From: Tanytarsus gracilentus
Taxonomy: Eukaryota > Arthropoda > Insecta > Diptera > Chironomidae
DNA: 64,000 nt
NCBI GenBank assembly: GCA_038502055.1
Contig: JAXRKN010000036.1
Coordinates: 4,836,001-4,900,000 of the forward strand
Reading direction: 5' to 3'
Below, in pieces: positions 14,347 to 23,119 of the stretch. How positions within the stretch are numbered: position 1 is the first letter of the stretch; every line of letters begins with the position of its first letter. The position numbers and the translations under genes were made by a program. The notes below the pieces were generated by a model that saw only the letters and a list, made by a program, of their open reading frames with translations, was not told where the DNA came from and did no database searches.

Positions 14347-14799
14347 ATGAACAAACAAGTTATTTTCGTAGTTGTCGCTATTGCACTAATTGCATCTCCA
14401 ATTTACGCAGCATGCACAAGAAGTGAAAATACCGAGAGCTCAAGCGACATTGTTGACAACATTAAATGTGGACTGTCATCAGCTGGTGACTCATTGAATA
14501 CCGGATATGAAGCCACAAAAGAAAAAGTCAAGGAAGGTGTTTCCGTTGTGACATCTTCAGACACATTTGGCAAACTCTCTGGTTGGTTCTCGAAGGCATC
14601 TGATTCAGTCAAAAGTGCAGCCAAAAGTGCCGGTGAAGTTATTAGTGATGGATACACAAAAACTGTGGAAGCAACAAAAGATGGATATGCTGTGGTGAAG
14701 GATACAATTGTTGGAAAGCCAGCTTCAGAATTTCGTGATGGAGAAGGAAAAATCGATGTGAGAGGAGTTTCAGAGAGTCCTTCAACTTTGATTCCTTGA
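14347..14799 (+). CDS. Secreted amphipathic-helix protein, LEA- or apolipoprotein-like
   Basis: Single exon, 150 residues. The signal peptide is MNKQVIFVVVAIALIASP with a cleavage region at IYAA. Two Cys at the mature N-terminus (about residues 22 and 40) could pair. Residues 45-125 are rich in Ala, Ser, Lys, Thr and Val, with repeated short motifs such as EATKEKVKEGV, SVKSAAKSAGEV and EATKDGYAVVKD. This 11-residue-like periodicity is typical of amphipathic helices in group-3 LEA or apolipoprotein-like proteins. The C-terminus (STLIP) lacks the Cys tail of its neighbours. Amphipathic segments of the same flavour follow the signal peptides of the genes at 16686 and 22082, so it may be a tail-less relative. 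Homology to LEA proteins is not shown; low-complexity helices can arise independently. Confidence 0.75.
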   Translation: MNKQVIFVVVAIALIASPIYAACTRSENTESSSDIVDNIKCGLSSAGDSLNTGYEATKEKVKEGVSVVTSSDTFGKLSGWFSKASDSVKSAAKSAGEVISDGYTKTVEATKDGYAVVKDTIVGKPASEFRDGEGKIDVRGVSESPSTLIP

Positions 14800-15698
14800 A
14801 AGGAAATTTAAAGCCTCATTTAAATTTGTTTAGAAGTGTCAAAAAGCTGATCAAATATTTAAACTTATTCCTACAGATAAACTCTGCAAATCATTTATAT
14901 AAATTGTGTTTATTTGTTAATAATTTAAGTGTCTCCTTGAAATGAAAAAATTTTGTTTTTGATTAATAAATTACCCTCTTTAAAAGTCAATAAATCCCCA
15001 ACAAAGAAGCTAAATAAATTATTTTTGTATGAGATAAAAACTACGTCTTTTTTATATCTCGTTGATTGATTAAAATTATTTTTATTTGCATTTTAATGCA
15101 AATTTAATTGACCTCAAAATTAAAATCACTTGAGCGAGTCTGTTTTGAGAAAAAAATCCAACACTAATGATTATGACCACACGTTCAAAGTTCACGAAAA
15201 AATATTTTTTAATTTTTTTTTATTCATAAGAAGACAAAATGAGAATATTTGAGACCTTTTTAGTATGAACTACACCATCATTACATTTAAGTAATGAACA
15301 AACAAGTTTTAATGTCAAACGTTTGTTAATTGTTGACAAAAAAAAAGAAAATTATTTAAGAAAACTTTCAAGGTCGTAAACAAAAAGTTCATCACGTGCT
15401 TGTGCGAAAAAAATCCAAATAAATTTTTAAACAAGTTATTATTTTTTTTGCTACGCAAAGGTCATTAATGGTCAATTGTGAAGTTATCAAGGAGTGGATA
15501 CTAAAATCAAAACCGGCTCTTTAAAATGTTTTGTATTCCGATCATTTTATGAATAAAAAAATTCTCTCTCAAATATTTTGAAGTCAGCAAAAAACAGGTT
15601 AGATTCCAACGCGGAATAAGATTTGTTTACTCATTTTTTCAGTTTCATCTCAACACTTCGACATATGAGATGTGTCGCTCCCTCAATCGTGTCGCAAA
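14800..15698. other. Intergenic gap, no gene seen
   Basis: This gap is AT-rich. It holds candidate poly(A) signals for the upstream gene (about 14990) and a TCAGT initiator at about 15640 for the next gene. No other structure was noted. Confidence 0.4.
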
Positions 15699-16196
15699 AT
15701 GAAAGCATTAAAATTCTTTATTCCGTTCTCTTTTCTATTTTTTATCGTCATTCATCAAGTTGAATGTCGTACGATAAATAAAACAATTTCGCAACAGATA
15801 AAAGATGACAAAATTAGTTTTATTGAATTGGATAGTGAAAATGATGAATCGGAAAAGATAAAGGCTAAAATTAGAAAAGAGATGGATGAGTATCAAAAGA
15901 AAAAAGAAGATAAGAAAAAATCAAATGCAACCAAATTTTTTTCTACATCTACCAGTACCTCAACAACCACAACACAAGCTCCTTTAAGTTCAACACTAGT
16001 TCATGTTTACCTTCTAGGAATTGACGAGCCAGCTGACTATGACCAAACCACACTATCAGAAAACGATATAGAGTCAACAACTTTAAATGATCTAGACGTT
16101 ACAACAATCGTAGATGATCGATTTATCTTAGATGCACCAAATCTTTGCAGGGATGGTCAAAAATTTGTAAATGGACGGTGCAGAATAATTTATTAG
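15699..16196 (+). CDS. Secreted Thr/Ser-rich protein with C-terminal Cys-x10-Cys tail
   Basis: Single exon, 165 residues from the first in-frame ATG (15699, context GCAAAATGA). The open frame extends further upstream without an ATG. The signal peptide is hydrophobic (FFIPFSFLFFIVI) with a predicted cut near VEC. A highly charged Lys/Glu helix (about residues 40-75) is followed by a Ser/Thr run (about 82-100) likely to carry O-glycans and an acidic Thr-rich linker. The end is DAPNLC-RDGQKFVNGR-CRIIY. The tail and the preceding A-P-x-x-C motif match the genes at 22082, 23120 and 29587, so these four form a subgroup. The function is unknown. The long low-complexity stalk with a compact tail suggests a proprotein or mucin-like carrier. 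Confidence 0.75.
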   Translation: MKALKFFIPFSFLFFIVIHQVECRTINKTISQQIKDDKISFIELDSENDESEKIKAKIRKEMDEYQKKKEDKKKSNATKFFSTSTSTSTTTTQAPLSSTLVHVYLLGIDEPADYDQTTLSENDIESTTLNDLDVTTIVDDRFILDAPNLCRDGQKFVNGRCRIIY

Positions 16197-16685
16197 TTTC
16201 ATATTGAATGCATAAATAATTATCCACAAATTAATTTTTTGTATAAAATTGTGATTTTTTTAAGCTGCATTTATTGAGAGTGAATTTGTTTGCTTTTATA
16301 CTGATTCGTGCATGTATGCGATACACTAACTATATAGTTGTAAAAGTACAGACATAAGAGTAAAAGAAGAAATTGTAAAGTTATTAATTTAAATTTTTCA
16401 TATTAATGGCAAAAAATATTTTTTTAAAAAAATAAGAAAAAATAAAAATAGAACACCCTTATACTGTTTTGAAAGTTAATTCCACAAAAGACACTAAAAT
16501 CAAAATTATTGATTTTTACAGTTCACTATTTAATTATCTAAAACTTGACTAGAGTGCTTCGTCAATGTTTGCTTATTGATGCTTCAAGTTCAATAAATAA
16601 AAAATTTGAATCTTTAGCTCATCTTACACTTGAAGCATTTTAGTCATCATTGTGACTTCCTCACGAGAGCATTGAGAGAATTAAA
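16197..16685. other. Intergenic gap, no gene seen
   Basis: This is AT-rich spacer between two cluster members, without a supported exon or repeat. Confidence 0.35.
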
Positions 16686-17224
16686 ATGAAATCGTTTTTG
16701 TTTTTTTCGCTGATAACCCTCTTTATAGCCTCAAATTGTTTCTGTCGACCTCAAACTTTTACTGAGAGAGTAAAAAATACTATCACAGAAGCAGCTAACA
16801 GCACATGGCATGGATCAAAAAAAATATTTCAATCGATTTTTAGTAGAAAACCTGAAACTACTACAATGTAAGATTCATGTTGAATCATTATTAAATTAAT
16901 AATTTAACTTTTGAATATTTTTTACCCAAATTTCCTTATTGAAGCATTCCTTCAAAATTAAAAGAACTTTACGTGTCCTCATCAACTTTTGCATCATCAA
17001 CTATAGATGACTGTTTTGAAGTTATCGATGGAATTTGTATATTAGAAGCAACTCCAAGTCCAAAAGAACTCGAAGAATTTGAAAAAATAACTTCATCAAA
17101 TATAGAATCAAGATTTATAATAGCTCTGGAAGAGCCATGTCCGGATGGATTCAAAAGAGGTTCAAAAGGAAATTGCAGAAAAATTGCAAGGTTTGTTCAA
17201 TTTTTAATTATTTGCATGAAATAA
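16686..17224 (+). CDS. Secreted two-exon protein with Cys-x11-Cys tail
   Basis: Exon 1 is 16686-16867 (60 codons plus AT). It carries a signal peptide (MKSFLFFSLITLFIAS) and an amphipathic helix, FTERVKNTITEAANSTW. The donor GTAAGA overlaps an apparent stop. Exon 2 starts at 16945 and restores the frame (phase 2). The mature part has an upstream Cys pair (C-x7-C, DDCFEVIDGIC) and the tail C-PDGFKRGSKGN-CRKIA. The 3' end is uncertain: the frame runs to a stop at 17224 (153 residues), but a donor at 17191 and acceptor at 17240 would end the protein as CRKIARNG (145 residues), closer to its relatives. The helix resembles parts of the 14347 and 22082 proteins. The function is unknown; secretion is inferred from the signal peptide. 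Confidence 0.7.
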
Positions 17225-17381
17225 TTACAGTTAATTTTAGGAACGGATGAATGTGTCACATGCATGAATTTTTTAATGATTCTATTTTAAAAATTTTTCA
17301 AAAAATTCAATTTAGTTTCAAATAAAAAAATATCAACTAACAAATACGATAATTTTAAAAAATGATTTTCTTTCATAAAAT

Positions 17382-17393
17382 GGGGAATTACCC
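17382..17393. promoter_or_regulatory. Possible kappaB-like site
   Basis: GGGGAATTACCC lies about 140 nt upstream of the 17524 start codon. It has the G-run/C-run form of a kappaB element but departs from the usual fly consensus by an A in the pyrimidine half, so binding is doubtful. Confidence 0.25.
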
Positions 17394-17468
17394 AAAAAAA
17401 ATTTTTTAGAATAAAATAAAAATATAGCATTATTTATTCTCTCAAACTTTAAGAGTAGAATGTTTTAC

Positions 17469-17483
17469 TCAGTTTTACTCAGT
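17469..17483 (+). promoter_or_regulatory. Duplicated TCAGT initiator
   Basis: Two TCAGT initiator words, ten bases apart (17469-17473 and 17479-17483), lie in a short direct repeat, 41-51 nt upstream of the ATG at 17524. They probably mark the transcription start of that gene. Confidence 0.4.
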
Positions 17484-17523
17484 TTAACTCGAATTCTCAT
17501 GACGTAAAGCTGTTGTAAATAAA

Positions 17524-17897
17524 ATGATGATGAATCATTTGTTCGTGTTTAAAACGATACTATTTTTACTATTTTTGCATGGAATGTGAGTATTTAACTA
17601 TTTTATAATTAAAAAATAATTTTAAGTTTAATTCTTAGGATTGAGAAAGCAACAATAGCAACTGTTTTGCCTTTATGTGTTGATAAGATAAGAGAAAATC
17701 CCTCTTTTACTGGTGACTGCTTAGCAAATGTTACTCCGACTGATGATGACTATTTTGAGCTCTATGAAAATGAAAACGAAAATGGACATGGCAGTGGATC
17801 TGAAGACCGGAATGCCTTAAGTGTTTCTAAGCCCTGTCCACCAGGATTTCAGCGTGATCAGAAAAATAATTGCAGAAAAAAAGTATTCAAAGGATAA
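17524..17897 (+). CDS. Secreted four-Cys peptide, two exons
   Basis: Exon 1 (17524-17585) encodes the signal peptide (HLFVFKTILFLLFLHG) and ends AT|GTGAGT. Exon 2 (17639-17897) restores the frame in phase 2. The product is about 106 residues. The mature chain starts near TVLPLCVDK and has a first pair C-x13-C (VDKIRENPSFTGD between the Cys), an acidic Asp/Glu/Asn linker and the tail C-PPGFQRDQKNN-CRKKV. It is closest to the 19325 gene, which has the same exon phase, the same C-x13-C pair with an NP.F.G. core and the same acidic linker. Two disulphides are likely. Duplicated initiators lie upstream. The function is unknown. Confidence 0.75.
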
Positions 17898-18108
17898 AAA
17901 AACAAAATATTTAGAGCAAATATATAGCGAAGCTTTAATACATTTCATTCAATTGCTTTGATTTTACTCACTGCGAGTGATTTTGATAAGAAATAAAATT
18001 TTGAAGAGAGTAAAATTTTTATACAGAATTCAGAAGAAGTTCAGATTAATAATTCAGTTTTATTTTTACAACCATACAGTGAAGTTTGATTGATGTCAAA
18101 GTGACAAA

Positions 18109-18437
18109 ATGTTTTTCATTTTTTTTTTAATTTTTAAAGACAGTTTTAGCTAATTTGTAAGTTTGAATTGCAATAAGTTCATAAGAAAGCAAATAACAAT
18201 TTTTCAACAGAGACTCAAGTGACGATAGATATTTAGAAAGTTGCGTGGAAGTTTTAAAGGAAGACGTAAACTTTAAAATGAAAGTGTTAAGTGAAAATCA
18301 ACCTGATTTAGAGGATTGCCTGGAAGAGGATGAACACGTCTCACCGGGAAATAGAACATCTGATTTTAGTATTTTGGTAGTTACGAAGACAAATGCACGA
18401 TAAACTAGGCAAATGTAGAAAAGTTATAATAATTTAA
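18109..18437 (+). pseudogene. Decayed copy of the two-exon Cys-tail family
   Basis: An ATG at 18109 is followed by a hydrophobic signal-like stretch whose frame breaks within a run of T. A donor GTAAGT lies at 18157. After an acceptor (AACAG, 18210), a second exon reads an acidic, Cys-containing segment (ESCVEVLKED...LEDC) like the first Cys pair of its neighbours and stops at 18403. The typical tail ending is still visible in another frame just downstream (GKCRKV, about 18408-18425), with the proximal tail Cys lost. At least two frame breaks separate the pieces. A rapidly diverged but functional gene that ends early is possible but less likely. Confidence 0.5.
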
Positions 18438-18483
18438 TAAAAAAAAATATTATGGCATAAAATATACTTTAAAATATTAAATA

Positions 18484-18680
18484 GTTGCCATTTTCAATAG
18501 CTTCGCTGACTTAGACCAGTTGCCCACGATGCATAATTTCTAAAAATAATTGTGGAATCATTCGAGAAACAAACAACATATTTTTTTTGTAATTTTTGAA
18601 TTTTTGATTTTTTTCTTCAAATTATTGAACTTATTTCAAAACTTTTTAACTTTTTGAATTCGTGGTTGATCCTGAGTTCA
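18484..18680 (-). repeat. Dispersed repeat A, copy 1
   Basis: Read on the minus strand, this matches a segment at 57.05-57.31 kb and another near 37.0-37.14 kb. All share a low-complexity T/A-rich body, a TATGC-TCGGGGG-TACT-like block and the end motif CAGCGAAGCTATTG. Copies 1 and 57 kb align for over 100 bases by eye. It is an unclassified interspersed element with no coding capacity. Confidence 0.5.
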
Positions 18681-18767
18681 ACGAAGTGCATGAAGCCATA
18701 TAAGAAAAAATTAGTATGAAAATAAAACATTTTTCCACCCACGGAGGGTCAAATCCCAAAACTAAAT

Positions 18768-18923
18768 TAAGATAGTTAAAATCGTAAGAAAGTAAAATGA
18801 CTTAAAAAGCTGTAACCTCTCGTAGGATCAACCGCTTTCGAATTAGTATCACAATGTAATGTCTTGGCACTAGGGCTGTAAATTAGTTTTAAAGAAATCC
18901 AAAATTAATATATAGCGAAGCTA
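18768..18923 (+). repeat. Dispersed repeat B, copy 1
   Basis: The shared blocks are ATCGTAAGAAAGTAAAATGA, CTCGTAGGATCAACCG, TGTCTTGGCACTAGGG and an end at ATATAGCGAAGCTATAAT. The same blocks occur in the same order at 45324-45540, which has about 70 extra bases. Its end shares AGCGAAGCTAT with repeat A, so the two may be ends of one family. Confidence 0.5.
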
Positions 18924-19069
18924 TAATTCTCTCAAAGTAAATTAATTAATTAATAATTGTAAAATCAACCTTTTTTTATTGTCTCGACGATTTTTCTTTA
19001 AAACTTTTTTCCTTATTTTGACAATTTATTTTAATTTTTTCCATTTTCGTCGTTATATTAAATGCTTTA

Positions 19070-19135
19070 CCATGTCCTAGACAATATAAACGAGATCGGA
19101 AAAATAATTGTAAAAAAATACTGGAAGCAACTTGA
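19070..19135 (+). pseudogene. Orphan Cys-tail exon fragment
   Basis: A short frame reads PC-PRQYKRDRKNN-CKKILEAT before a stop, a perfect family tail (Cys-x11-Cys). The frame is open for a little way upstream (about 19022), but no signal peptide, first Cys pair or convincing exon precedes it. It is most likely a remnant of a lost gene, or just possibly the last exon of the decayed 18109 copy. Confidence 0.5.
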
Positions 19136-19324
19136 GATTAAAATTTTTTATTCAGAATGCGAAAATTTGGCCAATTGAGGTTTATTTTTTAAATTAAATA
19201 ATACTAAATAATTTTCAATGTATGCGTTTTCTTCTCATATACAAACTTATGTTTACTAATAAAGTGAGAGAACTTTGCATCATAAGCTTCAGTGTGTTTT
19301 TGTGCTCACTTATGAAAGGTTGCG

Positions 19325-19686
19325 ATGCAGAGAATTTTATTGCTGTTTTTGATTTCTAGCCTCATCTGTGTGTAAGGCAGTTTAGAATTATAATTTCGAA
19401 TTTTTTTTAAAAAACTTTTAGTTTTTCAGAAGAAAATATTGAGATACCAACATGCAGTGATGCTTTGAAGAAAAATCCCTTATTCAAAGGAGAATGTTTA
19501 ACTGAAGAAGTCCCATCACGAGAAGATTATGAAGATATGGATGATGAAACAAGTGATCCAAATACTGAACAAAGAGATTCTAACTGTAGCTCTGTGCTGT
19601 GTACACCAGCTCCATGTCCCAAATTTTTCAAGAGAGACAAAAATAAAAAATGCAGGAAAGTAATTAAATTTCCAAAGGACACATAG
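19325..19686 (+). CDS. Secreted Cys-rich peptide, two exons
   Basis: Exon 1 (19325-19371) gives a signal peptide (MQRILLLFLISSLICV). The intron is only 50 nt (GTAAGG...TTTTAG). Exon 2 is 19422-19686, phase 2, for a product of about 103 residues. The mature part has a first pair C-x13-C (SDALKKNPLFKGE between the Cys), an acidic linker, an extra N-C-S-S-V-L-C segment (two more Cys) and the tail C-PKFFKRDKNKK-CRKVI. Six mature Cys could give three disulphides, more than its sister at 17524. The acceptor was chosen because only 19422 keeps the frame. The function is unknown. Confidence 0.75.
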
Positions 19687-19937
19687 AGTTAATAAGAGAG
19701 TTCGGGAGTTAATTGCAAATTAAATCATATAAACTAAGAAGAAAAATAAATAAATTTAAAAGTTTTGCCTTTTTCAAATTCGTAATGTTACAAATAACGA
19801 GATAATTAATAAACCGCAAAATATGATATCTCTCTAGCTTTATTTTACGCTTTTTTAAATTGTTTGTCATGATTGTAATTATATTCATTTTTAGTGAAGT
19901 TTTCAAACGAATAAGTTCTATAGGTTTATAAAATAAA

Positions 19938-20132
19938 ATGCACGTGAAAATAATTTTCCTGTTTCTAATTTTTTTTGCATGCACTGCTTTTGTAACAGGA
20001 GCAACGATCAATGGAAATTCTCGTGATAATGAGCTTGAAATGATTAAAAAGTGTTCTAATGGCTGTAAAATTGGTTATCAACGTGATAAGAAATGCCGAT
20101 GCCAAAAAATCTATAAACATAAAAATTATTGA
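19938..20132 (+). CDS. Short secreted peptide with variant CxC tail
   Basis: Single exon, 64 residues. The signal peptide MHVKIIFLFLIFFACTAF is cleaved near VTG. The mature peptide is only about 43 residues and is basic. The tail is unusual: C-SNG-C-KIGYQRDKK-C-R-C-QKIY, four Cys in 17 residues, where relatives have two. This could form two crossed or nested disulphides, like small antimicrobial or signalling peptides, but no known family is recognised. It lies about 250 nt after the 19325 gene on the same strand. Confidence 0.7.
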   Translation: MHVKIIFLFLIFFACTAFVTGATINGNSRDNELEMIKKCSNGCKIGYQRDKKCRCQKIYKHKNY

Positions 20133-20676
20133 ATAAGCTGAACATAATAAATATTTTTTTAAACAATTTTTCAATTTAATTGTTTGAAAAGTTAAAAAAA
20201 ATCAAAATTTATAAATTATGACTAACTGTCATCTTAGCAGTGTCATGTTATTTTATTAAATTGTATGAATAAATCATTCCTGAAATCATTTATCTGTATT
20301 TTTGTTGGGCAAAACCTCACATCTGAATTCAAGCAACTTAAAATATTTTGTGAAAACACTTCCTCCTGAATGAATTTAAATTTTTATTTTTTCAAACTAT
20401 TTTTGCTTTCGAATACAGCACAAATTTTACTGGTGCGGTGGAATTTTTAGTAGTCTATGCAAAATTGAATATCGGGTAAATCGTAAAGGCATTTTTAGTT
20501 ATGGTGAAAATTAAGGATGATTAAAATGTGATGACTGTAAAAATTGATAGTAGATGAATCAGTATTATTAAACTTTGTATTTTGTAATTTAAATATTGCA
20601 ATTCAAAATCTTGACAACTCATTCGTTTAAGAAAAGCTCATATGTAAGCACTAATTTAGAAGCATAACTAAACAAA
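20133..20676. other. Intergenic gap, no gene seen
   Basis: This is AT-rich spacer. A poly(A) signal for the preceding gene lies at about 20146. No further structure was seen. Confidence 0.35.
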
Positions 20677-21187
20677 ATGAAGAAATCTATTCATTTTACT
20701 GTTGGTTTAATAGTTGTAATAATCGTGTGCATTTCAGTTATTTGTGGAATGTAAGTAAAAAAATTAAAAAACTTATTTTATTATTTTAAACACGCAATAA
20801 GTTTCAAGAGAGCAAAATATAATACTTCAAGGAATGCATCATCAGAATATAATCAGATATTCAAAAAATATGAAAGAACTAATGTCAATTTTGAACATTT
20901 AATAGTGGTTTTATCTCTTTTAAAATGAGGTTAAATGATATATCCCTCTTTTGGCACTTTCTATATATGGCACCATTAATTTTAAACTTCTAATATATTT
21001 TAGCTTTCTTCTAATAAACATTTACCAGGATGATCCATGCAAAAAAATCGGACAATTCACTACAGAAAGTTATTTGGAAGAGAGAGATATTTTAGGAAAT
21101 TTTTGTCCCCCCGACCACAGACTAGATAGCAGAAAAAATTGCAAAAAGGTTGTTAAAATTGAACCGTCAACATCCAAATGTGTGTAA
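20677..21187 (+). CDS. Secreted two-exon peptide with Cys-x11-Cys tail
   Basis: Exon 1 (20677-20750) encodes a signal peptide or anchor (FTVGLIVVIIVCISVICG) and ends AT|GTAAGT. Exon 2 (21004-21187) joins in phase 2, giving about 85 residues. Exon 2 begins with another hydrophobic stretch (FLLINIYQ), so the leader is longer than in sister genes. The mature part has one Cys (DDPCKKIGQ) before the tail C-PPDHRLDSRKN-CKKVV and another Cys close to the C-terminus (STSKCV), so the Cys pattern is shifted. The intron is 253 nt, the longest in this subgroup, so an alternative acceptor cannot be excluded. Confidence 0.6.
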
Positions 21188-21303
21188 ATATAATAAGTGT
21201 AAGAACATAGAATCTATTCAAAATATTAAAAAATGTACTCATACATTAACCGTAAAGAATATAAATATGTATTAAGCATAAAAAATATTTTGATTTAAAT
21301 TCC

Positions 21304-21313
21304 GGGAAATCCC
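21304..21313. promoter_or_regulatory. kappaB-type site
   Basis: GGGAAATCCC matches the NF-kappaB (Dif/Dorsal/Relish-type) consensus and lies about 195 nt upstream of the next start codon (21507). A single site can occur by chance. Its position in front of a secreted-peptide gene is what makes it notable. Confidence 0.4.
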
Positions 21314-21506
21314 AATTAAGATATTTTACTCTCGCACTCTCTTTTTAAATTTTCAATATCAAGCTTGCTTATGCTCATTCTCCTCTTCGATCTCTCTTTT
21401 TTTGGCTTTCGATTTTAGTTTAGTGGTGATACTCTATATCACTGTCTGTCATTAGCATACAAGTTCTCTTAAAGTTTACACGTTATTTTTACAAATTCAC
21501 AAAGTT

Positions 21507-21885
21507 ATGAACTCTTTTGTTTTTAGTCTGGTTATTTTATGTTTAACTGTGAACATTAATTGTCAACCTTTTATTTTTCCTGACGAATATGAAAAACTAA
21601 TAAAAGAGAAGTGAGTTAAAAAATTTCGTTTCGAAAAAAAATAACTTTTGGTTTAATTTAATCAGTAATAATCTGAATAGCAGATTTAATATGGATGACA
21701 GCTGTGAAATTGTTTCAGAAGATGAAAATAGCTGTTTGGGTAAACTTGGAGGAAAACATGATGATGATGGATCACTAATTGAAAATCGTCACGGAATATT
21801 TTCGTTTTGTAAACCAGGTTACAAGAAAGACAAAAAAGGAAACTGTCGTTTAGTTGTAAAGCCTCGTATAAAACTTCACATTTAG
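21507..21885 (+). CDS. Secreted four-Cys peptide, two exons
   Basis: Exon 1 (21507-21610) holds a signal peptide (MNSFVFSLVILCLTVNINC) and 15 further residues. Exon 2 is 21666-21885, phase 2, after a 55-nt intron, for about 107 residues. The mature chain has a first pair C-x9-C (SCEIVSEDENSC), a Gly/Asp/His-rich linker (GGKHDDDGS) and the tail C-KPGYKKDKKGN-CRLVV followed by a basic extension. The intron phase and the two-pair Cys layout match 16686, 17524 and 19325. A kappaB-type site lies upstream at 21304. The function is unknown; an inducible secreted peptide is an inference. Confidence 0.75.
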
Positions 21886-22081
21886 TTTGCAAAATAATTC
21901 ACTTACATGTTTTTAATTAACTAATATATCTCTTTAAGTATTATATACTTATCTGTTAATCATGAAATGCTGTTCTCACAAAGACAACCAAAGATATTCT
22001 CTCATTTCATTCTAATGAGCGTTCATGCCATTTTAAATACTCAGTCCGTTTTTGCCTGTCAGCTGAATAAAACGCACAAAG

Positions 22082-22739
22082 ATGAAATTCCAAATAGGTT
22101 TAATTTTGACACTTTGTGCTATAAGTGCAAATACTTTTGTACTTAATAATCAAATGAGGGTCAAACGATCGCCACAAGACAGCTTTTTTAGTAAAGTCAA
22201 AACTGGATTCACAAATTTTGCAACGGACGTAAAAAAAATCACCAGCAAGGGCGTTGAAGAAGTTAAAAATCTTTTCTCTAGTGATCGAAATGTCGGAGAC
22301 TATCGAATTGATCAAATTGATGTAAGATTCGGTGAAGATGAGGAGGAAAATGGAACATTTTCTGGTGTTGAGAATACAAACAAAATTGAAAATCCAGATT
22401 TTGTTCAAAGAGATAAACGCGAGGTCAATGAGGAAATCATTGAACAAGCGATGGACGATGTTTTAAATAATCTCGAAGATCAACTAGTAGTAAAAAATCA
22501 TACAACTGAAGGTAATTTTTTTAATGAGTTCGTTTCACCTGTGCATGCTTTAGAATCAATTATTTTTTTAAATCAAATTTTTAGGAGGTTTACCAAAAAG
22601 CACAACCCTACAAAATAATGCGGAACAGTCACCGGGGTTTCCTCCAGCTAAAGCAGAGACTTCTAGTATTTTATTTGCACCTTCAAAATGTCCCGATGGT
22701 CAAAAGTTAATTGGCGCTAGATGCAGAACAATTATTTAA
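22082..22739 (+). CDS. Secreted proprotein with two dibasic cleavage sites and Cys tail
   Basis: Exons are 22082-22511 and 22585-22739 (phase 1, 73-nt intron). Without splicing, the frame loses the family tail; with it, the product is 194 residues and ends APSKC-PDGQKLIGAR-CRTII. The signal peptide is followed directly by RVKR (about residue 28), a furin-type site. Then come an amphipathic segment (SFFSKVKTGFTNF and onward), an acidic region and a second site, RDKR (about residue 112). It therefore looks like a proprotein cut into two or three parts. The APSKC-tail subgroup also includes 15699, 23120 and 29587. A TCAGT initiator lies at 22041. Confidence 0.75.
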
Positions 22740-23119
22740 AATTTCCTTGCTACTCTATCGTTTTTATTTGCCAAATACCTCTAGAACGCATCACGAATTT
22801 TGAGCTATTTTTAAGAGTAAACAATCGAATTCGAGAGATATTGAAGATGTTTTAGACAAGGCAAGATAACCTCTCAAATAAAATTATGAAGAATTTTAAA
22901 ATAAATCGAAAAATTAAAAAACTTCAAATCAAAACCCATTTTTGCTGTTATCTCAACAAAGAGTGAATCCCGCAATGTGTGAGAGAAAAAAATAAAGTCT
23001 ACAGCTTGATGAGTGATGATCGCAGAGTATGTAAACAACATTTATTTTAGCAAACCTCACTGATCAAACAGCAGAAAAGAGAGGATTTTCAGTCTAAAAA
23101 AGCAATTGAATAAGTATAA
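22740..23119. other. Intergenic gap
   Basis: This is AT-rich spacer with a TCAGT initiator at about 23089 in front of the next gene. Nothing else was seen. Confidence 0.35.
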
